A stretch of 64,000 nt of DNA from an uncultured Aliiroseovarius sp. (GTDB lineage: Bacteria; Pseudomonadota; Alphaproteobacteria; Rhodobacterales; Rhodobacteraceae), in contig NZ_CANMFT010000001.1 in the NCBI RefSeq assembly GCF_947497285.1, forward strand, positions 496,001 through 560,000, written 5' to 3'. This document shows, one piece after another, positions 43,984-54,199 of this stretch. The notes under the pieces are model-generated. The model was not told the DNA's origin. It worked only from the letters and a program-made list of their open reading frames with translations, and did no database searches. The translations under genes and the position numbers were made by a program. Position 1 is the stretch's first letter; the number at the start of each line of letters is the position of its first letter.

Positions 43984-45393
43984 ATGATCCCGGTCAAAGG
44001 TTATGACGGCCAAAAGGTAGCGGTTTTGGGGCTTGGGCGCTCTGGCCTCGCAACGGCGCACGCACTGGAAGAAGGCGGGGCGGAAGCCCTGTGCTGGGAC
44101 GACAGCGCTGAAGCCCGTGACCGCGCCGAAGGCCAGGCCCTGATCCTGCATGATCTGTCCAAACCAGAGGCCTGGAAGGATGTGGCCGCGTTGATCGTCA
44201 GCCCCGGCATCCCGCATCTTTATCCCGAACCCAACAAGATCATCGCCGCCGCGATGGAGGCAGGCGTGCCCGTCGACAACGATATCGGCCTGTTCTTTCG
44301 CAGCTTTGCCACCTACGATTGGGACAGTTTCGAAGTGTCTCCGAAGGTGGTGGCGATCACCGGATCGAACGGCAAATCCACCACCTCGGCGCTGGTCCAT
44401 CACATTTTGCAAGAGGCAGGACGCCCCACGCAGTTGGCGGGCAATATCGGGCGCGGTGTGCTGGACATTGACCCCGCCCATGACGGCGAGGTCGTGGTGT
44501 TGGAACTGTCGAGCTATCAGACCGACCTTGCACGCGCCCTGACCCCGGACGTGGCCGTGTTCACCAACCTGTCGCCCGACCATCTGGACCGCCACGGCGG
44601 CATGGGCGGCTATTTCGCGGCCAAGCGCCGCCTGTTTGCAGAAGGTGGCCCGGATCGTGCGGTGATCGGCGTAGATGAACCCGAAGGTGTCTTTTTGGCG
44701 GGTCAACTGTCCGAAGGGCCGACCGATGACCGGGTGATCCGCATGTCTGTGGACCGCAAGCTGACCGGTCCCGGCTGGCAGGTCTTTGCGCGCAAGGGCT
44801 TTCTGTCGGAGTATCGCAAGGGGCGGCAGGTCGGCTCGATTGATCTTCGCGCGATCAAGGGGCTGCCCGGCACCCACAACCACCAGAACGCCTGCGCAGC
44901 TTACGCGGTCTGTCGCACGCTGGGGCTGGCGCCGAAACAGATCGAGGCCGCGTTTCACGCGTTCAAAGGCCTGCCGCACCGCTCGCAATTGGTGGGGGAA
45001 CGCAACGGCGTGGCGTTCATCAATGACAGCAAGGCCACCAATGTGGACAGCGCGCGGGCGGCCTTGTCAGCGTTTCGGAATATCCGCTGGATCGCGGGTG
45101 GTCTGGGCAAGGATGGCGGGATCGAAAGCCTGTCCGCCGATGATCTGTCTGGCGTCACGAAAGCTTACCTGATCGGCCATTCAGCGCGTGACTTCGCGCT
45201 GCAACTGGGCGACGTGCCGCACGAGATTTGCGAAACCATGGCGCAGGCCGTGGCGCAGGCGGCGGCTGATGCCCAACCCGGGGACACCGTTTTGCTGGCC
45301 CCAGCGGCTGCCAGTTTCGACCAATATCCGGATTTCGAAAAGCGCGGCGAGGATTTCTCCGGGCAGGTTGCAGCCCTGATCGCCAATCCATAG
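43984..45393 (+). CDS. murD: UDP-MurNAc-L-Ala:D-glutamate ligase MurD
   Basis: A 469-residue Mur ligase. The N-terminal [21 protein letters not shown] is the UDP-binding Rossmann-like loop, [20 protein letters not shown] the ATP loop, and [18 protein letters not shown] the central motif. [15 protein letters not shown] is in the C-terminal domain. It adds D-Glu. ATG 43984 has AGGAGG 5 bases upstream; nine extra in-frame codons upstream are not needed. Because of the terminator behind mraY it may need its own promoter or partial read-through. Confidence 0.94.
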   Translation: MIPVKGYDGQKVAVLGLGRSGLATAHALEEGGAEALCWDDSAEARDRAEGQALILHDLSKPEAWKDVAALIVSPGIPHLYPEPNKIIAAAMEAGVPVDNDIGLFFRSFATYDWDSFEVSPKVVAITGSNGKSTTSALVHHILQEAGRPTQLAGNIGRGVLDIDPAHDGEVVVLELSSYQTDLARALTPDVAVFTNLSPDHLDRHGGMGGYFAAKRRLFAEGGPDRAVIGVDEPEGVFLAGQLSEGPTDDRVIRMSVDRKLTGPGWQVFARKGFLSEYRKGRQVGSIDLRAIKGLPGTHNHQNACAAYAVCRTLGLAPKQIEAAFHAFKGLPHRSQLVGERNGVAFINDSKATNVDSARAALSAFRNIRWIAGGLGKDGGIESLSADDLSGVTKAYLIGHSARDFALQLGDVPHEICETMAQAVAQAAADAQPGDTVLLAPAAASFDQYPDFEKRGEDFSGQVAALIANP

Positions 45394-45501
45394 CCTCGGC
45401 GGTATCCCGCAGCATACGAAGCACCGCGAAAACCCCTTGTTATAAAGGGTTTGCAAGGCGTCCTTGCTCTGCTACCTCTGTCGCAAAAGGAAGGGCGCGC
45501 G

Positions 45502-46788
45502 ATGTTTTCACTGGACGATCACCCACAGCGTTACGAGCTGGCAAACGAGTTACATGCCCGCCCGTCGCCCGCGTTGAAAGCGCCGGGGACGGCGGTGTAT
45601 CTGGCGGTGAAGCGACCAGAGAATGCGGCCAGTCGGGATCGCGATGCAGACAGGGCGCATTTGATCGACCTGCTGGATCGGTTCGGCGCCCCCCATCCCA
45701 GCCCCGGTGCGAACCACTATTTCGGGGCAATCGGCCGCTATCATCTGAAATGGGAACAGCATACCGAATTCGTCACCTATACGGTATTCGGTGATGGCGT
45801 TGCCTCGCGTGCCTTTGATCCCGCCGCCTTCGACGTGTTTCCCGATAATTGGCTGCAAACTGCCCCGGGCAAGCGCGTGACATCGGCCCATATCCGTATC
45901 GACACGATGCCCGACACCGAAGACGAGATGAATGAGGCGATCAGCAAGTGGTTCGTGTCGGAAAGTGTCGCCTCGACCTGGGTTCTGGAACGCGCAGCGA
46001 TGATCGCTGGGGATTTCCGCATTGACCCGGCGGGCCACATGCGCTTCGCCGCCTTTATCGGCAAGGATGCCGGCGACAGTCGCATCGGGCGGATCGTTCA
46101 GCGCCTGTGCGAGATCGAGACCTATAAGTCCATGTCCATGCTGGGCCTGCCGTTGGCGCGTAACCTACAGGCCAAGCTGGGTCATCTGGACGGAGAGTTG
46201 ACCCATCTGGTCAGCGCCATGTCACGCGATGACGAACCCGCCGAAGCGACGTTGGACGAATTGCTTCAAATCTCGTCCGAGCTTGAGGATTTGACGGCGG
46301 CGACCTCGTTTCGGTTAAGCGCCACGAAAGCCTATGAGGCGATTGTGCACCAACGGATCAGTTCGCTGCGTGAAGCCCGGTTCATGGATCGCCAGACCCT
46401 GAGCGAATTCATGATGCGCCGCTATGACCCGGCCATGCGCACGGTCAAAAGCGCCGAAAAGCAGCTGACGGCGATGGCGCGGCGGTCGATGCGCGCGGGC
46501 GATCTGTTGCGCACGCGCGTCGATGTGCAGCGGTCAGAGCAGAACCAAGCCCTGCTGGAAAGCATGAACCGACGCGCCGATATGCAGTTGCGGTTGCAGG
46601 AAACGGTCGAAGGCTTGTCCGTCGTCGCGATCAGCTACTACGCCGTGTCGCTGGCGGGCTATCTGGCCTATCCGCTGACGGACGTGCTTGGCATCTCGAA
46701 AGGGATGCTGACCGCGGTGCTTACGCTGCCTGTGGTTGGGCTTGTGTGGCTGGCCGTGCGACGGATCCGTCATTCGATCGAGAAGTGA
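45502..46788 (+). CDS. DUF3422 family protein
   Basis: A 428-residue protein that begins MFSLDDHPQRYELANELHARPSPAL and continues NHYFGAIGRYHLKWEQHTEFVTYT, both hallmarks of DUF3422. Two membrane helices sit at the C-terminus (VVAISYYAVSLAGYLAYPL and MLTAVLTLPVVGLVWLAV) after a helical region, a topology reminiscent of CorA-type proteins. The function is unknown. ATG 45502 is preceded by AAGGAAGGG; the open frame 17 codons upstream is not used. Its 3' end overlaps the convergent YeeE gene by 68 bp. Confidence 0.85.
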   Translation: MFSLDDHPQRYELANELHARPSPALKAPGTAVYLAVKRPENAASRDRDADRAHLIDLLDRFGAPHPSPGANHYFGAIGRYHLKWEQHTEFVTYTVFGDGVASRAFDPAAFDVFPDNWLQTAPGKRVTSAHIRIDTMPDTEDEMNEAISKWFVSESVASTWVLERAAMIAGDFRIDPAGHMRFAAFIGKDAGDSRIGRIVQRLCEIETYKSMSMLGLPLARNLQAKLGHLDGELTHLVSAMSRDDEPAEATLDELLQISSELEDLTAATSFRLSATKAYEAIVHQRISSLREARFMDRQTLSEFMMRRYDPAMRTVKSAEKQLTAMARRSMRAGDLLRTRVDVQRSEQNQALLESMNRRADMQLRLQETVEGLSVVAISYYAVSLAGYLAYPLTDVLGISKGMLTAVLTLPVVGLVWLAVRRIRHSIEK

Positions 46789-47785
46789 CGCGCGCATCAA
46801 CGCGCCCCGCAACCCATGCGCCCGCCGATATGGCCAGCAGCGCCAACACTGCCGCGACCGACAAAGTGGCTACGCCGGAAATACCGGCACCCACGGTGCA
46901 ACCGCCAGCCAGCACGCCACCAAAGCCCATCAAAGCGCCGCCGCTGAGGTAACGCCCCATCTGGGCCGGGCCATCAAAGCCCTGCCATTGGAAGCGCCCG
47001 GCGATCAGGGCTGATGCCAGCGCGCCAAGGATCACGCCGCCGATCAGGCCGGTGCCGAAATTGCCGCCAACGGCCGATGATGCAGCCGTCCAGAACAGCG
47101 TGTCGGCCAACGGCGCGGTGAACGAGAGGCTTTCGAAGGTGATCGGATCGAACTCGTCCTGCAGCACAAGCCCGGTGCCCAGCCACCCCAACGGGATCAG
47201 GGCACCCAAAAGGGCCGCAAGAACCAACATTCCAGCACGTGGGCGCGATTGGATCACAAGATAGCCTGCAAGCACCAGCGGCACCGCAGCTGTCCAGATG
47301 GGCAGGGTTGGGGCAGGGGTGACCACAGCCTCCAACGCGACGCGGGCGGGGGCCAGCAATCCTTTCAACGTGGCAAGCGCGGCCAGTGCGGCGACACCCA
47401 GCACGACCAGCGCGCGCAGGTTGCCCGAAGCTCCCAGCACGGCAAGGCGTGACAGGCAGCCGCGCGTCATGACCATGCCAACACCGAAGATCAGGCCGCC
47501 GATGATGATCGACAGAAAGGGCAGGTTTGCGGCTTGGAAGCGGTGGGCAGAGAATTCGACCCACCCGGCCTGAACGATGCCTTGTGTGCCCAGCACAGCG
47601 ACGGCCAGTGCGGTCAGCCAATTCGCCAAGGCGGATCGGTTGTCACCGCCGCCACCAATCAGGCCGCGGCGCAGGCAGAAACGTGTGATTTCCGCCAGCA
47701 CACCAAAGGCCACACCAAGTCCCAATCCAAAAAGGATCGAGGCTGTGCGTGGGGTCAGGGTCTCAAAGCCAAAGGTCTCAAACAT
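46721..47785 (-). CDS. YeeE/YedE family membrane transporter (thiosulfate-type)
   Basis: A 354-residue membrane protein with about nine helices and three conserved cysteine motifs: TRFCLRRGL, MTRGCLSRL and LAGGCTVGAGISG. In the TsuA branch of this family such cysteines carry thiosulfate through the membrane. Substrate here is inferred only. ATG 47785 has GGAG 8 bases upstream. The last 22 codons and the stop lie inside the 3' end of the convergent DUF3422 gene. Confidence 0.85.
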   Translation of the reverse strand: MFETFGFETLTPRTASILFGLGLGVAFGVLAEITRFCLRRGLIGGGGDNRSALANWLTALAVAVLGTQGIVQAGWVEFSAHRFQAANLPFLSIIIGGLIFGVGMVMTRGCLSRLAVLGASGNLRALVVLGVAALAALATLKGLLAPARVALEAVVTPAPTLPIWTAAVPLVLAGYLVIQSRPRAGMLVLAALLGALIPLGWLGTGLVLQDEFDPITFESLSFTAPLADTLFWTAASSAVGGNFGTGLIGGVILGALASALIAGRFQWQGFDGPAQMGRYLSGGALMGFGGVLAGGCTVGAGISGVATLSVAAVLALLAISAGAWVAGRVDARVTSRSNDGSVARPATQAQPQAA

Positions 47786-47818
47786 CTTCACGTCTCCGCT
47801 TTTGGGAATGTGTTCCAT

Positions 47819-48134
47819 CTGGCGGGATTGTTTCTGCCTTACAAGGGTCTATGTGGCGTGGCATCGCGGTGTCAGCAGAACATTTTCCTGCGCGATGCTT
47901 CTCGGGGTGAATGTCGTCTTGCCAAAGCCAGCCTGCACCGAACGCGGGCCAACCCCGATCGCATCACCTGTGTCCTTGCGTCCTTTTTTAGCTTGCGTCC
48001 CAAGACCGCGTGGCTGATCCAATGCACACCGGTCGCAAGATGGTTGAACGCTTGATCAATTCGGCGCAGAGTTTGGTCAGGCCCACATCACAATCAGACA
48101 CACCCACACATGCCGCAACAAGGAGCGTTCACCC
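47819..48134. other. Intergenic region between YeeE and M20 peptidase genes
   Basis: No gene, repeat or terminator was recognised in this divergent 316-bp region apart from the AAGGAG ribosome binding site of the peptidase gene at its end. It presumably holds two promoters. Confidence 0.4.
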
Positions 48135-49298
48135 GTGCCGATCAAGAACCGATTTGCCGAGCTGCAAGCCGAAATCACGGCATGGCGGCGTGATTTCCAC
48201 GCTCATCCCGAACTGATGTTCGACACACACCGCACGGCAGGCATCGTTGCCGAAAAGCTACGCGCGTTTGGCTGTGACGACGTGGTCGAAGGCCTTGGGC
48301 GCACCGGCGTGGTCGGGGTCATTCGTGGCAAGGCCAATGGGTCGGGCAAAGTGGTGGCGCTGCGCGCAGATATGGACGCGCTGCCGATCGAAGAGGAAAC
48401 AGGGCTGGACTATGCCTCGACCCAGCCCGGCAAGATGCACGCCTGCGGGCATGACGGACATACGGCGATGCTGTTGGGGGCTGCGAAATACCTGTCTGAA
48501 ACGCGCAATTTCGACGGTACCTGCGTCGTCATCTTCCAGCCAGCCGAAGAGGGCGGAGGCGGGGCGCGTGTCATGTGTGAAGATGGGTTGATGGACCGGT
48601 TCGGTATTCAGGAAGTTTACGGGATGCACAACTGGCCGGGCCATGAACAGGGGACGTTTGCGATCCGCCCCGGCCCGTTTTTTGCCGCAACCGACCTTTT
48701 GGACATCCGTTTCGAAGGGCGTGGCGGACATGCCGCCAAACCGCATGACACGATTGATCCGGTGGTGATGGCGTCTCAGGCGGTTCAAGCCTTGCAGACC
48801 ATCGCGTCACGCAATGCCGATCCAACCGAACAGGTGGTTTTGTCCATCACGTCAGTTGAAACAAGTTCCAAGACTTTCAATGTGATACCGCAGAGTGTTC
48901 ATCTTCTGGGAACGGTGCGAACGCTTTCGCAGGAGGTTCGAGATCTGGCCGAGGCACGGGTGCATGCGATCTGTAACGGTATTGCCGACACGTTCGGCGG
49001 GACCGCGACCGTGCGCTACGATCGCAATTACCCCGTGATGGTCAACCATGACGAACAAACCGAATTTGCCGCCAAAGTCGCTACATCCGTGGCCGGGGCA
49101 TGCGACGACGCCCCCTTGGTCATGGGCGGCGAGGATTTTGCCTATATGCTGGAAGAGCGGCCCGGCGCCTATATCCTTGTGGGCAATGGCGATACGGCGA
49201 TGGTCCACCACCCAGAATACAACTTCAACGACGAGGTGATTCCGCAAGGCTGTTCGTGGTGGGCTGAAATCGTCGAGCAGCGGATGCCGGCGCGTTAA
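48135..49298 (+). CDS. M20 family amidohydrolase/peptidase (hippurate-hydrolase-like)
   Basis: A 387-residue cytoplasmic metallohydrolase of the M20D type. ALRADMDALPIEEETG and HACGHDGHTAMLLGAAKYL carry the first metal ligands, PAEEGGGGARVM the catalytic Glu pair, and MGGEDFAYMLEERPGAY the late ligand region. Family members remove acyl groups from amino acids or open indole-acetyl-amino-acid and hippurate amides. The start is GTG 48135 with AGGAG 9 bases upstream. It is probably monocistronic and convergent with moaA. Confidence 0.9.
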   Translation: MPIKNRFAELQAEITAWRRDFHAHPELMFDTHRTAGIVAEKLRAFGCDDVVEGLGRTGVVGVIRGKANGSGKVVALRADMDALPIEEETGLDYASTQPGKMHACGHDGHTAMLLGAAKYLSETRNFDGTCVVIFQPAEEGGGGARVMCEDGLMDRFGIQEVYGMHNWPGHEQGTFAIRPGPFFAATDLLDIRFEGRGGHAAKPHDTIDPVVMASQAVQALQTIASRNADPTEQVVLSITSVETSSKTFNVIPQSVHLLGTVRTLSQEVRDLAEARVHAICNGIADTFGGTATVRYDRNYPVMVNHDEQTEFAAKVATSVAGACDDAPLVMGGEDFAYMLEERPGAYILVGNGDTAMVHHPEYNFNDEVIPQGCSWWAEIVEQRMPAR

Positions 49299-49327
49299 AC
49301 ACCACCGCCGCAGTCCGCACCTGCCGG

Positions 49328-50335
49328 TCAGCCACCTGTGTGGTTCATATGGCGGATTGTCTGACCTTGCACACCCTGACGGGAGTAATCGAAATCGTGC
49401 CCTTTGGGCTTTCGCCCGATGGCCGCGTGAATGGCGTCGATCAAGACCGCATCATTTTCCGACGCACGCAGGGGCGCACGCAGGTCAGACATGCCGTCAT
49501 GGCCCAGACAGGTGTAGAGCTGGCCGGTGCAACTCATCCGCACGCGGTTGCAGCTTTCGCAGAAATTGTGGCTGAGCGGGGTGATCAGGCCGATTTTCTG
49601 GCCGGTTTCCTGCACGCGCATATACCGGGCTGGTCCGCCGGTGGTTTCATCCAGATCAGTCAGCGTCAGGCGGTCCGCCAATTGGGCGCGTAGGTCTGAA
49701 AGCGCCCAATACTGCCCAATCCGGTCCTCGGCCCCCATATCGCCCATTGGCATGACCTCGATAAAGGTCAGATCCATGCCTTTTGCCGCGCACCAATCGA
49801 CCAACGAGAACAACTCATCTTCGTTGAACCCCTTCAGCGCGACCGCGTTGATCTTGACCTTCAAACCGGCCTCAAGTGCGGCATCCACGCCGCGCAGAAC
49901 CTGGGGCAGGCGACCCCAGCGGGTAATCCGGGCGAATTTCGACTCGTCCAGCGTATCAAGAGAGATATTTACCCGACGCACGCCAGCGGCATATAGGTCG
50001 TCGGCAAACCGGTGCAGTTGCGAGCCATTGGTCGTCAGTGTCAATTCGTCCAGCGCACCGCTTTCCAGATGGCGGCCCATGGCCCCGAAAAATCCCATGA
50101 TTCCCTTGCGCACAAGCGGCTCGCCCCCGGTGATACGCAACTTGCGCACCCCAAGCCCGATGAAAGCTGTGCAGATGCGGTCCAGCTCCTCAAGCGTCAG
50201 AAGATCCTTCTTTGGCAGAAAGGTCATATCCTCGGACATGCAATAGGTGCAGCGAAAATCACACCGGTCCGTGACAGACAGGCGCAAGTAGGTAACCGCC
50301 CGCATGAACGGGTCGATGAGCGTCGGCGTTTCCAT
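49328..50335 (-). CDS. moaA: GTP 3',8-cyclase MoaA
   Basis: A 335-residue radical SAM enzyme. The N-terminal [13 protein letters not shown] is the CxxxCxxC cluster site and [13 protein letters not shown] the SAM-contact motif. The C-terminal cluster site is [22 protein letters not shown], and the protein ends with Gly-Gly as MoaA needs for activity. It turns GTP into the first molybdopterin precursor. No other molybdenum-cofactor gene is near. The first TTG/ATG choice is clear (ATG 50335). Confidence 0.95.
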   Translation of the reverse strand: METPTLIDPFMRAVTYLRLSVTDRCDFRCTYCMSEDMTFLPKKDLLTLEELDRICTAFIGLGVRKLRITGGEPLVRKGIMGFFGAMGRHLESGALDELTLTTNGSQLHRFADDLYAAGVRRVNISLDTLDESKFARITRWGRLPQVLRGVDAALEAGLKVKINAVALKGFNEDELFSLVDWCAAKGMDLTFIEVMPMGDMGAEDRIGQYWALSDLRAQLADRLTLTDLDETTGGPARYMRVQETGQKIGLITPLSHNFCESCNRVRMSCTGQLYTCLGHDGMSDLRAPLRASENDAVLIDAIHAAIGRKPKGHDFDYSRQGVQGQTIRHMNHTGG

Positions 50336-50429
50336 GCTGTAACACTAGTTGCGGGCGGTCTGGCGCGCAAGAGACGCAGGCGTCAAATCCGCCGTTGAAA
50401 GCGACGCGAAATTGCGCCACGCTACAGTT

Positions 50430-50900
50430 ATGAAACACACAATTCTTATTCCGCTTTTTTGCGTTGGGCTTGCCGGGTGTTCCGGTCTTGATATGGACAA
50501 CCTCCTGCCGCGCCCGCCGCATCTTCAAAACCAACCGCGTGCGACGATGACACCTAACACGCCGCCCGCGCCGCCGATGAACGCGACGACGATCGACGAT
50601 TTCGACACCGCGTCTGATGAAGACAAGATGGCGGCGGCGGCGACTGCACCCGTCGACACCGGGTCCATCGGCACAACCGTGGCCAGCCTTGGCGACCCTG
50701 CGGCACCCGGGTTTTGGATGGAGACGCCCTTGGTTTCTTCAGACACGCAAGGCCGGGTGAAATCGAAAGTGACTGGTCGCACGGTCAAAGTCACCCTGCG
50801 CCCCATTTCCAGCGGTGGCAGCCGTATCTCTCTGTCTGCACTGCAACTTCTGGATCTTGATCTGTCCGGGCTGCATGAATTGGTGGTCTACGGATCGTGA
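50430..50900 (+). CDS. Hypothetical lipoprotein
   Basis: A 156-residue protein with a lipoprotein signal (MKHTILIPLFCVGLAGCSG, Cys17) and a proline- and alanine-rich linker (residues 30-75). Its C-terminal half is predicted beta-rich (GFWMETPLVSSDTQGRVKSK, VKVTLRPISSGGSRISLSALQLLDL). No family is recognised. It overlaps the acyl-CoA synthetase start by 4 bp (GTGA) but otherwise has no evident link to it. The ATG at 50430 lacks a good ribosome binding site. Confidence 0.75.
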   Translation: MKHTILIPLFCVGLAGCSGLDMDNLLPRPPHLQNQPRATMTPNTPPAPPMNATTIDDFDTASDEDKMAAAATAPVDTGSIGTTVASLGDPAAPGFWMETPLVSSDTQGRVKSKVTGRTVKVTLRPISSGGSRISLSALQLLDLDLSGLHELVVYGS

Positions 50901-52552
50901 GCCCACGCCTGTCGGACGCGGCGTGGCTGGAACATGGGCGCGCGCGCAAGCTTGTCGCCCCATGGGCGTCTTGGGGCAAGATGCGCGCCGCGTTTCGCTG
51001 GGATATTCCCAAGCATTTCAACATCGCCGAACGGTGCTGTGACAGCTGGGCAGCACTTGACCCCGACCGCGTGGCCCTGACCCATGTGTCACAGGATGGC
51101 AGCGCGCAGGACTGGACATTTGGCACGCTGAAAGAGGCCTCGGACAGGCTTGCATCCGTCTTGCAGGCGCGCGGCTTGCGCAAGGGCGACCGGATTGCAG
51201 TGTTGCTCGGGCAGGGGCCAGAGGTTCTGATCACCCATTTCGCCGCCTACAAACTGGGCGCCGTGGTGTTGCCGTTGTTTACTTTGTTCGGCGCCGATGC
51301 GTTGGCTTACCGCTTGTCCGACAGCGGCGCGCGCATGGTGGTGACGGATGCAGAAAGCCTTGGCAAGATTGATGAAATTCGCGTCAGCCTGCCTGACCTG
51401 ACCGAGGTCTTCACAACCACCGCCACAGCCGGCGGGCGTGACTTCTGGGCCGAAATCGACGCTGCAACGCCCTATTCCACTGACCATTCCACTCTGGCCG
51501 AAGACCCTGCGGTGATGATCTATACCTCGGGCACTACGGGGCCACCCAAAGGTGTGCTGCACGCACATCGCTTTTTGCTGGGCCATCTGCCCTGCGTCGA
51601 AACCTATAACGAGGATTTTCCGCAGCTGGGTGACAAGGGTTGGACCCCGGCGGATTGGGCGTGGATCGGTGGGTTGATGGACCTTGCCATTCCGTTCCTG
51701 TATTTCGGTGTGCCGATCGTCAGCCATCGAATGCGCAAGTTTGACGCGCCAACGGCATATCGTCTGATCGCCACCCATAAAGTCCGCAATCTGTTCATGC
51801 CACCGACGGCATTGAAACTTCTGCGCCAGTCCGAAAGCCCAACCTTGGGTGTCGACATTCGGTCAATTGGGTCGGGGGGCGAAAGCCTTGGCGCCGGCCT
51901 TCTGAGGTGGGCACGCGACGTGCTGGGCGTCGATGTGAACGAGTTCTATGGCCAGACCGAATGCAATCTTGTCCTGTCCTCTGTCGCGGGGGCGATGGAC
52001 GTGAAGCCGGGCAGTATGGGGCAGGCCATTCCGGGCCATGAGGTTGCCGTGATTGATGATCAGGGTCGCGAATGTGCGCCCGGTGAAATGGGCGAGATTG
52101 CGGTCAGAACCGGTGACCCGGTGATGTTCTTGCGCTATTGGAACCTGCCCGAAAAGACGGCCGAGAAGTTTCAGAGCGACTGGATGCGCACTGGCGATCT
52201 GGCTGTGCGCGATGGCGACGGCTATTTCACCTTTGCCAGTCGCGATGACGACGTGATCACTTCGGCAGGCTACCGCATTGGGCCGTCCGAGATCGAAAAC
52301 TGCCTGATGACACACCCCGATGTGGTCATGGCCGCTGTGATCGGCGTGCCGGACCCGTTACGCACCGAAGCGGTGAAAGCAATTGTCGTCCCCCGCACAG
52401 GGGCCGATCTGACAGATCTTGGCGACCATCTGATCCAACTAGTGCGTGACCGCGTCAGCCCTCATGTGGCGCCGCGTCAGGTGGAATTTGTGGCAGATCT
52501 GCCGATGACGGCCACAGGCAAGATCATGCGACGCGCGCTGCGCGACGGGTAA
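50897..52552 (+). CDS. AMP-dependent acyl-CoA synthetase
   Basis: A 551-residue adenylate-forming enzyme. MIYTSGTTGPPKGVLHAH is the P-loop-like motif, EFYGQTECN the A5 motif, MRTGDLAVRDGDGYF the A7 motif, RDDDVITSAGYRIGPSEIE the hinge, and MTATGKIMRRAL carries the catalytic Lys. It resembles medium-chain and AcsA-like acyl-CoA synthetases; the exact acid is unknown. The start is GTG 50897, inside the lipoprotein stop codon. Confidence 0.9.
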   Translation: MSPRLSDAAWLEHGRARKLVAPWASWGKMRAAFRWDIPKHFNIAERCCDSWAALDPDRVALTHVSQDGSAQDWTFGTLKEASDRLASVLQARGLRKGDRIAVLLGQGPEVLITHFAAYKLGAVVLPLFTLFGADALAYRLSDSGARMVVTDAESLGKIDEIRVSLPDLTEVFTTTATAGGRDFWAEIDAATPYSTDHSTLAEDPAVMIYTSGTTGPPKGVLHAHRFLLGHLPCVETYNEDFPQLGDKGWTPADWAWIGGLMDLAIPFLYFGVPIVSHRMRKFDAPTAYRLIATHKVRNLFMPPTALKLLRQSESPTLGVDIRSIGSGGESLGAGLLRWARDVLGVDVNEFYGQTECNLVLSSVAGAMDVKPGSMGQAIPGHEVAVIDDQGRECAPGEMGEIAVRTGDPVMFLRYWNLPEKTAEKFQSDWMRTGDLAVRDGDGYFTFASRDDDVITSAGYRIGPSEIENCLMTHPDVVMAAVIGVPDPLRTEAVKAIVVPRTGADLTDLGDHLIQLVRDRVSPHVAPRQVEFVADLPMTATGKIMRRALRDG

Positions 52553-52601
52553 AGGGCCGGACCGCTCAAGGTCTCGGCAGCGCGCTGTGTCGTGGCCGTG
52601 G

Positions 52602-53342
52602 CTACTGGGACGCTTCCAGCAGGTCTTGCGAATAGGGATGGGTCGCTTTCATCTGCCTGAGCGCCTCGACGTCCAGAATCTCGACAATCTCGCCATCCTT
52701 CATCACGGCCAGCCGGTCGCACATATGGCTCACAACCGACAGATCATGCGACACCATGAGGTAGGTCAGCTTATGTTCGGCGCGCAGGTCGGCCAGCAGA
52801 TTCAGGATTTCCGCCTGCACCGACACATCCAGCGCCGAGGTGGGTTCATCAAGCAGAAGCAGGTCCGGTTCGGGCGCCAGTGCACGGGCGATGGCGACCC
52901 GCTGACGCTGCCCGCCGGACAGTTGGTGCGGATAGCGGAACCGGAAACTCTGGCCCAACCCAACGTCACCCAACAGCTTCACCACGCGGGTATCAATATC
53001 CTTGAACCCATGCAGTTGCAGCGTCTCGCCCAGCACCTGATCCACCGAATGGCGCGGGTGAAGCGAGGCATAGGGGTCTTGGAACACCATCTGCACCGTC
53101 TTGAAGAACGCCTTGGGGCGCTTGTGGGTGATCTGTTCGCCTTCGACCGTGATCGTGCCAGACCAGTCCGGCGCAAGGCCGGTAATCGCGCGCAGAATGG
53201 TCGACTTACCCGATCCGCTTTCGCCCACCAGCCCAAAGCTTTCGCCTTCCATTACGTCGAATGTGGCGTCTTTGACCGCATCCACCCGGTCGCGATGGGT
53301 GCCGAACCAGACGTTCAGGTTTTGAACTTCCAACATCTTCAT
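52602..53342 (-). CDS. Peptide ABC transporter ATPase (DppF-like)
   Basis: A 246-residue ABC ATPase: Walker A GESGSGKST, signature LSGGQRQRVAIARAL, Walker B LLLLDEPTSAL. It has no clear C-terminal oligopeptide-transporter extension and is therefore short for DppF (usually about 330). The start overlaps the end of the DppD-like gene by 4 bp. It ends the dipeptide operon, convergent with the acyl-CoA synthetase gene. Confidence 0.92.
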   Translation of the reverse strand: MKMLEVQNLNVWFGTHRDRVDAVKDATFDVMEGESFGLVGESGSGKSTILRAITGLAPDWSGTITVEGEQITHKRPKAFFKTVQMVFQDPYASLHPRHSVDQVLGETLQLHGFKDIDTRVVKLLGDVGLGQSFRFRYPHQLSGGQRQRVAIARALAPEPDLLLLDEPTSALDVSVQAEILNLLADLRAEHKLTYLMVSHDLSVVSHMCDRLAVMKDGEIVEILDVEALRQMKATHPYSQDLLEASQ

Positions 53343-54199
53343 ACGCGTCCACTCACACTTGGGGCGTCTGACCAGGCGGGGTCACGCTGCAACACTTCCA
53401 GCCGATCACGCGGCGCGTCCAGCCGGGGCAGAGAATTCAGCAGCCCGCGGGTATAAGGGTGCTTGGCGTCATGCAGCTTGTCGGCGTCGCAAACCTCGAC
53501 GATCCGGCCCGCATACATGATCAACACGCGGTCACAGAAATCGGCCACAAGGTTCAGGTCGTGACTGATGAAGATCAGCCCCATGCCGCGTTCTTTCACC
53601 AGCTTGTCCATGATATCCAGCACCTGCCGCTGCACGGACACATCCAGCGCCGAGGTCGGCTCGTCCGCGATCAGGATCTCGGGGTTCGGAATCAGCATCA
53701 TGGCGATCATGATCCGCTGGCCCATCCCGCCCGACATTTCGTGCGGATAAGCGCGCATGACCCGTTCGGAATCACGGATCGACACGGCCTCCAACATCTC
53801 AAGCGACTTGTTATAGGCCGCCGACTTGGACACGGAATTGTGCAGCCGGTATGCCTCGATGATCTGATCGCCGATGGTCATTACCGGGTTGAGAGAGAAT
53901 TTCGGGTCCTGCATCACCATGCTGATCCGCTGGCCGCGCACGTCGCGCATTTCCTTCTCGGTTTTGTCCAGCAGGTTGACGCCTTCAAGGTTGATATGAT
54001 CGGCCTCGACGATCCCCGGCGGCCGGATCAGCCGCAGGATGGCGCGGCCGGTCATCGACTTGCCCGAGCCGCTTTCGCCCACGATCCCCAACCGCTCGCG
54101 CCCCAGTGTAAACGACACACCGCGCACCGCGTCAAACACGCCTTGGCGGGTCGGGAATTTCACCCAAAGGTTTTCGACATCAAGTAGCACACTCATCAT
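53339..54199 (-). CDS. Peptide ABC transporter ATPase (DppD-like)
   Basis: A 286-residue ABC ATPase: Walker A GESGSGKSM, signature MSGGMGQRIMIAMML, Walker B ILIADEPTSAL. The C-terminal HPYTRGLLNSLPRLD is the oligopeptide/dipeptide transporter signature of the DppD/OppD group. It overlaps genes on both sides by 4 bp, so the ATPases and the DppC-like permease are coupled. Confidence 0.93.
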   Translation of the reverse strand: MMSVLLDVENLWVKFPTRQGVFDAVRGVSFTLGRERLGIVGESGSGKSMTGRAILRLIRPPGIVEADHINLEGVNLLDKTEKEMRDVRGQRISMVMQDPKFSLNPVMTIGDQIIEAYRLHNSVSKSAAYNKSLEMLEAVSIRDSERVMRAYPHEMSGGMGQRIMIAMMLIPNPEILIADEPTSALDVSVQRQVLDIMDKLVKERGMGLIFISHDLNLVADFCDRVLIMYAGRIVEVCDADKLHDAKHPYTRGLLNSLPRLDAPRDRLEVLQRDPAWSDAPSVSGRV

